Below, in pieces: positions 51,762 through 59,828 of a stretch of DNA of 64,000 nt. A program made the position numbers and the translations under genes. Origin of the DNA: Bin87 sp963663945 (GTDB taxonomy: Bacteria > Chloroflexota > Dehalococcoidia > Lucifugimonadales > UBA3495). The notes below the pieces were generated by a model. That model had not been told where the DNA came from. It saw nothing but the letters and a program-made list of their open reading frames with translations, and did no database searches. Position 1 is the stretch's first letter; each line of letters starts with the position of its first letter. The stretch spans positions 1,612,001 to 1,676,000 of the forward strand of contig OY760687.1 in assembly GCA_963663945.1 (NCBI GenBank), written 5' to 3'.

Positions 51762-52673
51762 TCACGGCGACGAATGGCCGGCGGGCAGCAGTCCGAGCGC
51801 ATCGTCCACGGAAATGCTGTCGCGATCGAAGAAGACCCGTGCGGTGGTGAAATCGAGCTGCCCACCGCCACGGGAAACGAAGGAGCCGGCGACCGGCGGA
51901 ACTTCCGAATAATCGCGGCCAACGCCGAATTTGAGGTAATCGGTCCCAATGTGGATGACGACGCCACGGGTGGGGTCGGCGGGTAGCCAACCGACGTGGG
52001 GGTGCAAGAACTCGATCCAGGCGTGGGTCTCTCCGGGTTGACGGGTTAGGAGACCGCTGACGTAACGCGCCGGTATGCCCAGGGCGCGGAGCATGGCCAG
52101 GCCGAGATGAGCCTGATCCTGGCAAACGCCGCGCCGCGATACCAAGACATCTGCGGCAGCGGTGTTTACCGAAGTGTGGCCGCGCTCGTAGCGGATGTTG
52201 GTGTAGATCCACTGGACGACGTTGTCCACAGTGTAGAGCAACGTCGGTGCGCCGGCGGCAGCCTCCAGCGCAGCATTCGCGACGGTTTCCGGGCCGGCCA
52301 GCCGAGAAGCGGATAAGAACTCCTGCGCTTCCAAACCGTACTCAGCATCGCTGAGTGGCAAGTCGGGTACAACGGGAGTGTGGCCGGTGAGGCAGACTTT
52401 TCCGGTGGCGGCGATGATCAACTCCTGGTGCGGTGCGGTAATTCGGACCCGGTGAACAGTGTTTCCCAACCGGTCGGGATACTCGACCTGCCTGCCCTCC
52501 GGGAAGGTAACCACACCGCAGGGCCCCGGCGTCTGATGGGTGTCGGCAGATGCCGCGAGCCGGAGGAAGTTGTCGTTTTGCACTACTGTGTCGGAGTAGG
52601 AATATCGGGCCACGTAAGCGTAGTGCACCGGGACCGGTTCGAATGCTATCGAACCACCCAGCTCGGTTTGCAT
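51762..52673 (-). CDS. Transglutaminase-like peptidase domain protein
   Basis: 303 aa. The N-terminal beta-rich domain is typical of bacterial transglutaminase-like proteins. The catalytic triad is Cys in RRGVCQDQAHL (~181), His in GETHAWIEFL (~216) and Asp in PADPTRG (~231). It is in the same operon as alpha-E (46 nt) and its start overlaps the end of the ATP-grasp gene. In these systems it is predicted to act as peptidase or amidase on the peptide made by the ATP-grasp. No signal peptide, so it is likely cytoplasmic. Confidence 0.88.
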   Translation of the reverse strand: MQTELGGSIAFEPVPVHYAYVARYSYSDTVVQNDNFLRLAASADTHQTPGPCGVVTFPEGRQVEYPDRLGNTVHRVRITAPHQELIIAATGKVCLTGHTPVVPDLPLSDAEYGLEAQEFLSASRLAGPETVANAALEAAAGAPTLLYTVDNVVQWIYTNIRYERGHTSVNTAAADVLVSRRGVCQDQAHLGLAMLRALGIPARYVSGLLTRQPGETHAWIEFLHPHVGWLPADPTRGVVIHIGTDYLKFGVGRDYSEVPPVAGSFVSRGGGQLDFTTARVFFDRDSISVDDALGLLPAGHSSP

Positions 52674-54022
52674 GATCCTCCTGAGGAGTTGTTGGTGACC
52701 CGGCTGTTCGCCTCGGACACGCGGGTCAGGCCGCCGGGGAAAACTGTGACCTCCCCCCGGCCATTCTGCACCGCGAACACGCGCAGGTCGACGTGGCGAT
52801 CCTCGAATGCACCACTGAACTCGTCGAAGACAAGATGTTGGGAGAAGTCCAGGGTCTCCTGGGCGATAAAGACCTGGGGCTGCTCGATCAACTGTTGCGA
52901 CAGACGGCTGCGGTAACCCTTGTCCAGATCGGGCATGATGAAGACACCCAGTCCGCCGTATCCCTGGCGCGTTTTGAGCACCAGGCTGTCCAGGTTCTGC
53001 AGGACGTATTGGCGATTGACCGGGGACCGCAGGTCGTAGCTTTGGGCCTGTTCCAGGATGGCGTCTTCTCCCAGGTAGGCTTTTATCATATCGGGCACCC
53101 AGAGGAACACCAGCTTGTCGTCGCAGGCGCCGGTGCCCAGGGCGTTCACGAGCACTACCTTGTGGTCCAGATATGCATCGGTGAGGCCGGGCACGAAGAG
53201 TTCGAGGTCCTCCACGCGACGATAGATCAGGTCAACCTCGAAATCACCGTCCAGGCAACGGACGCAGACGCGGCCGTTGTGCCCGATGTAGAGGTCGGAG
53301 CCTTCCACGAGCGGTATGCCCAGCAGTTCCGACAGGTAACGGTGCTCGAAAAAGGCGGAGCCCAACTTGCTGTCGGTGAGGAGCACGCACACGGGCGAAT
53401 CGGTGTCGCACAGCGAGGCAAACATATCCAGGTAGGCGGAGCGAATATCGTAGGGAACGATATCGTAACCACCGGCAAGTTCGGGAAGCACGTTGAGACC
53501 GATTTCGGTGGTCTTCATCTGGTAGGCGATACCGGACGGGATCCGCAGGTTGTCTTCCAGAATGACATAACGTCCGTCGCCCATGTGCACCAGGTCGATG
53601 CCGTAAATGTGGACAAACACGTCGGCGGCGGGGCGGTGGTCCTGGAGCTCGGGGTTGTAGTACTGGCACGAGTACATCACGTCCGGCGGGACTACCTGCT
53701 GATTGCCGCAGTAGAGGTCCGACAGGAAGTGGTTGATAGCTTTCAACCGCTGGGCAACACCCCGGGAGATGGTCTCCCATTCATCGGCGGCGATCAACCG
53801 GGGAAGCCAGTCGGTGGGAACGGTGCGAAACTCGCGAGGGTCGAGCATGAAGGTGAAGGCGTCGAGCGCCGCGTTATCATTGGCGTCGCGCCAACGCTGC
53901 TGCAGTGCGGGCACACCCAGACCGTCCAGGCTGTCCATGAGAGGCTCGTACACAGAACGGGTGGTTCCATCGCGATTCAGATGTTCGTTCAGCGGGGTAT
54001 TGGGGATGTCCCTAGTCAGCAT
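52646..54022 (-). CDS. Circularly permuted ATP-grasp protein (DUF404/DUF407-like)
   Basis: 458 aa. Conserved stretches of the family are visible: FTFMLDPREFRTVPTDWLPRLI, LKAINHFLSDLY, DVFVHIYGIDLVHMGDGRYVILEDNLRIPSGIAYQM, FVPGLTDAYLDHKVVLVNALGTGACDDKLVFLWVPDMI, and a C-terminal LVLKTRQGYGGLGVFIMPD. ATP-grasps of this type are predicted to join amino acids by amide bonds. It is first in the three-gene operon, and its end overlaps the transglutaminase gene by 28 nt. The substrate is unknown. Confidence 0.88.
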   Translation of the reverse strand: MLTRDIPNTPLNEHLNRDGTTRSVYEPLMDSLDGLGVPALQQRWRDANDNAALDAFTFMLDPREFRTVPTDWLPRLIAADEWETISRGVAQRLKAINHFLSDLYCGNQQVVPPDVMYSCQYYNPELQDHRPAADVFVHIYGIDLVHMGDGRYVILEDNLRIPSGIAYQMKTTEIGLNVLPELAGGYDIVPYDIRSAYLDMFASLCDTDSPVCVLLTDSKLGSAFFEHRYLSELLGIPLVEGSDLYIGHNGRVCVRCLDGDFEVDLIYRRVEDLELFVPGLTDAYLDHKVVLVNALGTGACDDKLVFLWVPDMIKAYLGEDAILEQAQSYDLRSPVNRQYVLQNLDSLVLKTRQGYGGLGVFIMPDLDKGYRSRLSQQLIEQPQVFIAQETLDFSQHLVFDEFSGAFEDRHVDLRVFAVQNGRGEVTVFPGGLTRVSEANSRVTNNSSGGSCKPSWVVR

Positions 54023-54262
54023 TGGCCACCAACTCCATAGCGAAGGGTGAGCGTGGAACGGTCGGATACGAGCGCCCTTGGGCGAAACCGGAAGATTGAG
54101 TGGCGACTCGCGTATATCTAGAGTACACCGCCAGTGTTGCGGCCAGATTAACTATTTGTAACAAAGAAAAGTTGCGGCTACGCCACTGGCGGAAGTCGCG
54201 TCCTGGGGCGGTCGCGGGTCTCGAGGTCGCGTCCGTGCTTTTCGCTATTCGGGCGGTTATGC
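54023..54262. other. Divergent intergenic region ATP-grasp / tig
   Basis: 240 nt upstream of the tig -10 box, with no gene recognised. It should also hold the promoter for the minus-strand ATP-grasp operon, but no clear boxes were found. Confidence 0.4.
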
Positions 54263-54268
54263 TATACT
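54260..54268 (+). promoter_or_regulatory. Extended -10 promoter of tig-clpP1-clpP2-clpX
   Basis: TGC-TATACT (54260-54268) is an extended -10 element; the -35 at 17-nt spacing (TTTCGC, 54240-54245) is weak, as expected for that class. Transcription would start near 54275. Confidence 0.6.
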
Positions 54269-54279
54269 CGGCTGCGTTC

Positions 54280-54316
54280 GCGGGCAGGCCGGTATCGACC
54301 ACCCTGCCCGCTTTTT
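54280..54316 (+). terminator. Leader terminator/attenuator before tig
   Basis: 9-bp stem GCGGGCAGG (54280-54288) / CCTGCCCGC (54303-54311) with a 14-nt loop and TTTTT (54312-54316). It begins only about 5 nt after the predicted start and lies 36 nt before the tig start codon, so it would truncate most transcripts unless relieved. Regulation is inferred. Confidence 0.6.
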
Positions 54317-54351
54317 ATGCAGAATCAACCAGCCACAGGAGCGTATCGGCG

Positions 54352-55797
54352 GTGAAGGTCACGAGGGACAACTCATCACCCATTGAGGTTACGCTGACGG
54401 TGGAATTGGCCACCGCGGATGAGAATCCGTTCATCGAGCGTTCGTACCGGCGAGTAGTTTCGCGCCTCAATATCCCAGGATTCCGGCGCGGGCGTGCGCC
54501 GCGGCACATCGTTGAAAGCATGATGGGCCGGACGGCACTGCTCCAGGAAGCCTTGGAATTCATGGTGCCGGAAACGCTGGATCAGGTCCTGCAGGACGAG
54601 GAAGTTTCGGCTTTTGGCGAGCCCAGCATCGAGGTTACCGAACTGGAGCCCGTGTCGTTCACGGCCACGGTGCCCCTGGAACCGACGGTGGATCTGGGTG
54701 ACTATCGCGGGATCCGGGTGGAGAGCGATCCGGCGGAGGTCACGGAGGAGGAGGTTGACGGGGTGCTGGACCGGGTCCGTGATGAGCAAGCGGTTTGGGA
54801 GCCGGTGGAAAGGGCCGCGGTGTATGGCGACCGGTTGAACCTGAACGTCCTGGGTACGATGGACGAGGAAACGGTGGTGGAGGACGAGGACGTAGAGTTC
54901 ATTCCCAACGAAGAGAACGTGCTTCCGTTCCCAGGTTTCGCTCCCAATCTCGTTGGCCTGTCCGAGGATGACGAGAGCGAGTTCACGATCACGGTGCCCG
55001 AGGACTACCCTCGCGAGCAGTATGCGGGGAAAGACGTCCAGTTCAAGGTCACGGTGCTGTCGGTGAAAGAAAAGGCGCTACCGGAGTTGGACGACGAGTT
55101 CGCCAAGTCGGTGGGCGACGGATTCGACGACCTTGAAGCGCTGCGCAACAGCATCAGGGAGTCGCTGACGAGCCAGGCGGAAAACGCGGCCCGCAGCGAT
55201 CTGGAGCAGAAGAGCCTGGAAGCGCTGTGCGACGTGGCGGTAGTCAACGCATCCCCGCTCCTTTACGAACGGGAGCTGGAGGCGATGCAGGCCGACCGGG
55301 AGCGGATGCTGCGGCAGCAGGGGCTGGACCTGGCGACCTATCTTCGTTTCATGGGCAAGTCGCCGGACGAATTCCTTGACGAAATGCGCCCCAACGCTGA
55401 GCGCCGCCTGGTCAGCGCCCTGGTGATGCGGAAGCTGGCAGAAGTGGAAGAGATCGAGATTTCCGACGACGACGTTCAATCGGAAACCGACCGCCTGCTG
55501 GGCCTTTCGACCGGGGAGGAAGAGCAGGACGAGTCGAACCTGGACTCCCTGAGAGAGTTTCTCGGGTCGGAATCGACTCGGGACAACATCCGGTCCACGT
55601 TGCACAGCCGGCGGGTCATGGACCGGCTCATCGATATCGCCCAAGGCAACCTGGATGAGGATGGCGGCGCAACGGCGAGTTCTGCGGACGATGAAACTGA
55701 AGAAGCTGGAGATCCACAGGCCGTCGATGATGTGGAAACCACCGATTCAAGCGATGGTGACGCCACCGCGAGCGATCAGGCGGAGGAACGGGAATGA
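54352..55797 (+). CDS. tig: Trigger factor
   Basis: 481 aa from the GTG at 54352 (CAGGAG about 10 nt upstream). The frame is KVTRDNSSPIEVTLTVELA, then the ribosome-binding signature SRLNIPGFRRGRAPRHIVESMMG. A PPIase-like middle domain (FPGFAPNLVGLSEDDE) and the C-terminal chaperone domain follow. A long acidic tail (from ~435: TGEEEQDESN ... TEEAGDPQAVDDVETTDSS) is unusual. It is a ribosome-associated folding chaperone. The clpP1 ATG overlaps its stop (ATGA). Confidence 0.92.
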   Translation: MKVTRDNSSPIEVTLTVELATADENPFIERSYRRVVSRLNIPGFRRGRAPRHIVESMMGRTALLQEALEFMVPETLDQVLQDEEVSAFGEPSIEVTELEPVSFTATVPLEPTVDLGDYRGIRVESDPAEVTEEEVDGVLDRVRDEQAVWEPVERAAVYGDRLNLNVLGTMDEETVVEDEDVEFIPNEENVLPFPGFAPNLVGLSEDDESEFTITVPEDYPREQYAGKDVQFKVTVLSVKEKALPELDDEFAKSVGDGFDDLEALRNSIRESLTSQAENAARSDLEQKSLEALCDVAVVNASPLLYERELEAMQADRERMLRQQGLDLATYLRFMGKSPDEFLDEMRPNAERRLVSALVMRKLAEVEEIEISDDDVQSETDRLLGLSTGEEEQDESNLDSLREFLGSESTRDNIRSTLHSRRVMDRLIDIAQGNLDEDGGATASSADDETEEAGDPQAVDDVETTDSSDGDATASDQAEERE

Positions 55798-56480
55798 CGT
55801 TCGGACGCCCACCTTTCCAGGAGAACCTACAGATGCCACGAAGTTCCAATCCCTCGGGCATGGTCACGCCGTCTAACGTGATCCCCGGGATTATCCGGCC
55901 AACCACCGAAGGCGAACGCGCCTTCAATCCCTACTCGCTGTTGCTGCAGGCCCGAATCATCTACCTGGGCACCCAGGTCGACGATGATATTTCCAACGCG
56001 ATCGTTACGCAGTTGTTGTACTTGAGCTGGGAGAACCCCGAAGCGGACATCAGCCTGTACATCAACTCGCCGGGCGGATCCGTGCTGGACGGCATGGCGA
56101 TTTACGACACGATGCAGCTGATCAAACCGGACGTGTCAACGATCTGCCTGGGTAAGGCTGCCAGCATGGGCGCGGTGCTGTTGTCCGGCGGAACCAAAGG
56201 CAAGCGGTACTGCACCAGGAACTCGACAGTGCTGATTCATCAGGTGATGGGCGGTATCCAGGGCTCGGCCTCGGATATCGAGATCACGGCCCAGGAGATC
56301 CTGCGCCTGCGACAGCGCCTGAACACCATCCTGTCGGAGAACTGCGACCAACCGTTTGACAAGATATCGCGAGATTCCGACCGAGACTACTGGATGGACG
56401 CGGAGACAGCGGTGGAATACGGCATCGTAGACCACGTCATGGACACGTTGCCCGATTCCTTCAGCAGCATGTTCGGCTAG
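55794..56480 (+). CDS. clpP: ATP-dependent Clp protease proteolytic subunit, copy 1
   Basis: 228 aa. Catalytic triad of ClpP: Ser in LGKAASMGAVLLSGG, His in VLIHQVMGG and Asp in SRDSDRDYWM. The N-terminal ~35 residues are longer than usual and Pro-rich. Its ATG overlaps the tig stop. It is one of two ClpP paralogues; tandem ClpPs can form mixed tetradecamers in several phyla. It degrades proteins unfolded by ClpX. Confidence 0.94.
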   Translation: MTFGRPPFQENLQMPRSSNPSGMVTPSNVIPGIIRPTTEGERAFNPYSLLLQARIIYLGTQVDDDISNAIVTQLLYLSWENPEADISLYINSPGGSVLDGMAIYDTMQLIKPDVSTICLGKAASMGAVLLSGGTKGKRYCTRNSTVLIHQVMGGIQGSASDIEITAQEILRLRQRLNTILSENCDQPFDKISRDSDRDYWMDAETAVEYGIVDHVMDTLPDSFSSMFG

Positions 56481-56533
56481 TCAACGACGCGACCCGCCTT
56501 ACCCGTAACCCGGCCCAATATCAGGAGACCGCA

Positions 56534-57184
56534 ATGGCCGTTCCCTTCGAAGACTCCCCACTGCTGCAGCCCACCAACATCGTGCCCATGGTCATCGAGA
56601 CCAGCCCACGGGGCGAGCGGGCGTTTGACATCTACTCCCTGCTCCTGCGGGAGCGGATCATATACCTGGGAACGCCGATAACGGACCCGGTGGCGAACGT
56701 GATCATTGCACAGCTGCTGTACCTGGAGCGTGAAGATAGCGACCGGGACATCAGCCTGTACATCAACAGCCCGGGCGGATATATCGCCTCGGGGTTGGCC
56801 ATCCTGGATACCATGCACCTGATCAACTCGCCGGTTTCGACCATATGCGTCGGCACCGCCGCGAGCATGGCGACGGTTCTGCTGGCCAATGGGGTCAAGG
56901 GTAAGCGCTATTGCCTGGCAAACTCCACGGTGCACATGCACCAACCCAACGTGGGCAGCTTCCAGGGTCAGGCCGCCGATATCGAGATCCAGGCCAAGGA
57001 GATCGTTCGTCTCAAGGAACGGCTCACCAAGATCTTGTCTGGTGCGACCGGGCAGAGCATCGAAAGGATTGCCGACGACTCCGACCGCGACTTCTTCCTG
57101 ACCGCGGAGGAAGCCGTCGAATACGGACTCGTCGACGAAATACTCGGGACGCAGAAGGAAGAAGAGGCTGCGGAAGCCGCGTAA
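56534..57184 (+). CDS. clpP: ATP-dependent Clp protease proteolytic subunit, copy 2
   Basis: 216 aa, standard ClpP length. Triad: Ser in VGTAASMATVLLANG, His in TVHMHQPNVG, Asp in ADDSDRDFFL. It is 53 nt after copy 1. The acidic C-terminus (EEEAAEAA) follows the normal end. It differs from copy 1 in the loops around the axial and handle regions. It may form a heteromer with copy 1. Confidence 0.94.
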   Translation: MAVPFEDSPLLQPTNIVPMVIETSPRGERAFDIYSLLLRERIIYLGTPITDPVANVIIAQLLYLEREDSDRDISLYINSPGGYIASGLAILDTMHLINSPVSTICVGTAASMATVLLANGVKGKRYCLANSTVHMHQPNVGSFQGQAADIEIQAKEIVRLKERLTKILSGATGQSIERIADDSDRDFFLTAEEAVEYGLVDEILGTQKEEEAAEAA

Positions 57185-57225
57185 CGGCCGGACGCCGTGC
57201 AACTAATTCGGCCGAGGACCTACCG

Positions 57226-58620
57226 ATGACCACCGGCAGCCGCAACTCCAATCGCAACTCTCACCGTTGCGCGTTTTGCGGCAGCCAATTTCCCCAAGGC
57301 CGCCTGGTCCGTCCGCCGGGTCAAACCCGTGGCGGTATTTGCTTCGACTGCATCCGCGAGTTGGCCAACTACGTGGCCGAGCGCGGCGGCAAGAAGCGGC
57401 GGGACGACGGCGGCAGCCAGGAACGGCCCAGCGATCGCGTCGAGCCCGTGAACAAACCGGCGCCGAAACGCGGAGACGGCGACCGTATCCTGGTCCCCCG
57501 GGAAATCTATTCGAGCCTGGACGCCTATGTGATTGGGCAGGAAAAGGCCAAGAAAACCTTGGCCGTCGCGGTTTATAACCACTTCAAGCGTATTCGCAGC
57601 GAGGCGTCCGATCCCGACGTCGAGGTACAGAAATCCAATATCCTGTTGATTGGCCCCACCGGATCGGGCAAGACGCTGCTTGCGGAAACCCTGGCCCGGT
57701 CGCTGGAGGTACCCTTCGCCATATGTGACGCCACGTCTCTGACCGAGTCGGGTTACGTCGGTGAGGACGTGGAGAACATCCTGCTGCGGCTGATCCAGGC
57801 TGCTGATTGGGACATATCGCGGGCGGAACAGGGGATCATCTACATTGACGAGCTGGACAAGATCGCGCGGAAAGAGGGCATCAACCGCTCGATCACCCGG
57901 GACGTTGCGGGAGAAGGGGTCCAGCAGGAGTTGCTCAAGATTATAGAGGGCTGCGTTGCCAACGTGCCGCCGCAAGGGGGCCGAAAGCACCCGCACCAGG
58001 AAATGTTGCAGATCAACACCAGGAACATTCTGTTCATCTGCGGCGGAGCTTTTGACGGCTTACAGGAGATAATCTCCAAGCGAGTGTCATCGGGCTCTGC
58101 GATGGGATTTCTGGCGCAGAACTTGGAACGCGCCGAAAAAAAAGCGAACCCTGTGGCGACGCTGGACCTGGTGACGCCTGAGGACCTGCTGCAGTATGGG
58201 TTCATCCCCGAGCTGGTGGGACGGTTGCCGGTGGTCGCGGCATTGCAGCCATTGGACCGCGAAGATCTGATCCGGGTGTTGATTGAGCCGAGAAACGCGA
58301 TAATCAAGCAGTACCAGCGGCTGTTCGACCTGGATGATGTCAAGTTGGAGTTCACCGACGACGCACTGGAAGCGGCTGCCGAGCGAGCGCTGACCTACCA
58401 GACCGGAGCGCGTATCCTACGGCATATCGTCGAGGACGCTCTGATGGAAGTGATGTACGAGTTGCCATCGCTGCGGGACATAGGGCGCTGTGTCGTCAAC
58501 GGCGACGCCATCACCGGGGAGGCGTCACCCAGGCTTTACCGGCGTGGCGGCGGAAGGCACCTGACGCTGAAGACCGCGTTGTCCCGGTCTCGGACCACCC
58601 AGCAAAGGAAATCGGCCTAA
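57226..58620 (+). CDS. clpX: ATP-dependent Clp protease ATP-binding subunit ClpX
   Basis: 464 aa from the ATG at 57226. N-terminal zinc finger (CAFCG ... CFDC), Walker A GPTGSGKTLLAETLAR, Walker B IIYIDELDKIAR, sensor region GAFDGLQEII, and IPELVGRLPVVAAL. The IGF-type ClpP-docking loop sits at about position 300, where this protein shows SAMGFLAQNLERAEKK, i.e. GF retained. It unfolds substrates and feeds the two ClpPs encoded just upstream. Converges with the formyltransferase (5 nt between stops). Confidence 0.95.
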   Translation: MTTGSRNSNRNSHRCAFCGSQFPQGRLVRPPGQTRGGICFDCIRELANYVAERGGKKRRDDGGSQERPSDRVEPVNKPAPKRGDGDRILVPREIYSSLDAYVIGQEKAKKTLAVAVYNHFKRIRSEASDPDVEVQKSNILLIGPTGSGKTLLAETLARSLEVPFAICDATSLTESGYVGEDVENILLRLIQAADWDISRAEQGIIYIDELDKIARKEGINRSITRDVAGEGVQQELLKIIEGCVANVPPQGGRKHPHQEMLQINTRNILFICGGAFDGLQEIISKRVSSGSAMGFLAQNLERAEKKANPVATLDLVTPEDLLQYGFIPELVGRLPVVAALQPLDREDLIRVLIEPRNAIIKQYQRLFDLDDVKLEFTDDALEAAAERALTYQTGARILRHIVEDALMEVMYELPSLRDIGRCVVNGDAITGEASPRLYRRGGGRHLTLKTALSRSRTTQQRKSA

Positions 58621-58625
58621 CCGAT

Positions 58626-59441
58626 TTACCTGGAGGTCAAGGCGGCCTCAATCTGATCAGTCAGAGGCAGGCCGGACGGGTACGTTTGCGCCAACGGATG
58701 GCCCGACGTGTCCAGGGCTATTTCCGGTTTGACCCGCAACCTCGCATCTGCAACGGCGCGCAGCGTTTCCAGGAGCAGATAGGGTTCGCGCCGGTAACCG
58801 GCCTCGCGGATGCGTTGGAACAGCGCGAAGTCCTCACCTTCTGCGTCGCGAATATTTGCCGCGTCGCGCCCGCGCAGTCCCTCCCAGTCCTGATCGAACC
58901 CTTCCCCGGTGATCGGGACGACGCAGTGAGAAAGCACAGGGCCGCGGTCGACTTCTTCGGTGGCCAGATGGATCATGGACCCAGTTTGCTTGGATCGCGA
59001 TTCGATCAACTGCCAGATAACCGACTGCCATGTGCCGGTGGGTCCATCGGGCAGGGCCCCGTGTAGATTGAGCAGTGGGTAGCGGCGGCACATTTCGCCA
59101 CTGCAGATGAGCATATACCCGGCCAACGCGCAAACGTCAGGCCGGAAGTGTTCGAGGAGCCGGAGAGTTTCCCGGTCAAAGCCGGCGCGATGACGGGCCA
59201 TGGAGCCTCCGCCGTGTTCACGTCGATAGCGGCTGGACGACAGGGTTACCAGGGGGAGATTGTAGGAGCGCACCAGGTCGAAAAACTGGTCGGACCCCTC
59301 GGCCTCGCCCGGTTCGCGATTGCTGAATACGAACTCGATTTCGGCATCCAGGCGACCCTCGGCGATGGCCTCATGGATGAAACGCAGCAATCCACGCGAC
59401 CCCTCGCCTCTGCCGGTGGCAAACCATCCTATGCGGAGCAT
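58626..59441 (-). CDS. Formyltransferase-family protein (PurN-like)
   Basis: 271 aa. Formyltransferase fold: IGWFATGRGEGSRGLLRF, EFVFSNREPGEAEGSD, the catalytic Asn-x-His in LLNLHGALPDGPTG, SKQTGSMIHLATEEVDRGPVLSHC. The Asn, His and Asp expected for 10-formyl-THF transferases are all present. It differs from canonical PurN in the loop after the His and has a longer C-terminus. GAR transformylase of purine synthesis is possible; a sugar-N-formyltransferase-like role cannot be excluded. It is the last gene of the topA-to-here operon (27 nt after xseB). Confidence 0.75.
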   Translation of the reverse strand: MLRIGWFATGRGEGSRGLLRFIHEAIAEGRLDAEIEFVFSNREPGEAEGSDQFFDLVRSYNLPLVTLSSSRYRREHGGGSMARHRAGFDRETLRLLEHFRPDVCALAGYMLICSGEMCRRYPLLNLHGALPDGPTGTWQSVIWQLIESRSKQTGSMIHLATEEVDRGPVLSHCVVPITGEGFDQDWEGLRGRDAANIRDAEGEDFALFQRIREAGYRREPYLLLETLRAVADARLRVKPEIALDTSGHPLAQTYPSGLPLTDQIEAALTSR

Positions 59442-59468
59442 CGCGCCTTACCGATGTGGACTGGGAAA

Positions 59469-59813
59469 TCAGAAGGGAGGATCGTCATCATCGAAAAGGG
59501 ATGGGTCATCCGGTTCCAACGGTGGCGGTGGTTCCCAATCTTCGTTGCCGGTGGGAAACTCCGGGGAAACCGGCGCCGCAGTGGCGCGGCCGTCTCCGAT
59601 TTGGGTGATGCGCTGTTCGGTTTCGGTGAGAAGCTCCTGGCACCGTCCCGCCAGTTCCATCCCTTCGCGGTACAGGCGTTCAGCGTCGGTCAGCGACAAC
59701 TCACCCTGTTCCAGTCGTGACACGGTGTCCTCGAGACGACGATAGGCCTCTTCGAAAGGCAGCGCAGCGAGTTGGGCGCGCCAGGCGTCGCTGGGTTCAG
59801 TGGTGTCGGTCAT
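59469..59813 (-). CDS. xseB: Exodeoxyribonuclease VII small subunit
   Basis: 114 aa. XseB signature: LPFEEAYRRLEDTVSRLEQGELSLTDAERLYREGMELAGRCQELLTETEQRI. The usual small subunit is about 80 aa; here a Pro/Asp-rich tail of ~40 residues (EWEPPPPLEPDDPSLFDDDDPPF) is added. It forms exonuclease VII with XseA, which is encoded 15 nt upstream. Confidence 0.93.
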   Translation of the reverse strand: MTDTTEPSDAWRAQLAALPFEEAYRRLEDTVSRLEQGELSLTDAERLYREGMELAGRCQELLTETEQRITQIGDGRATAAPVSPEFPTGNEDWEPPPPLEPDDPSLFDDDDPPF

Positions 59814-59828
59814 GGTTCGGGCGCGACG

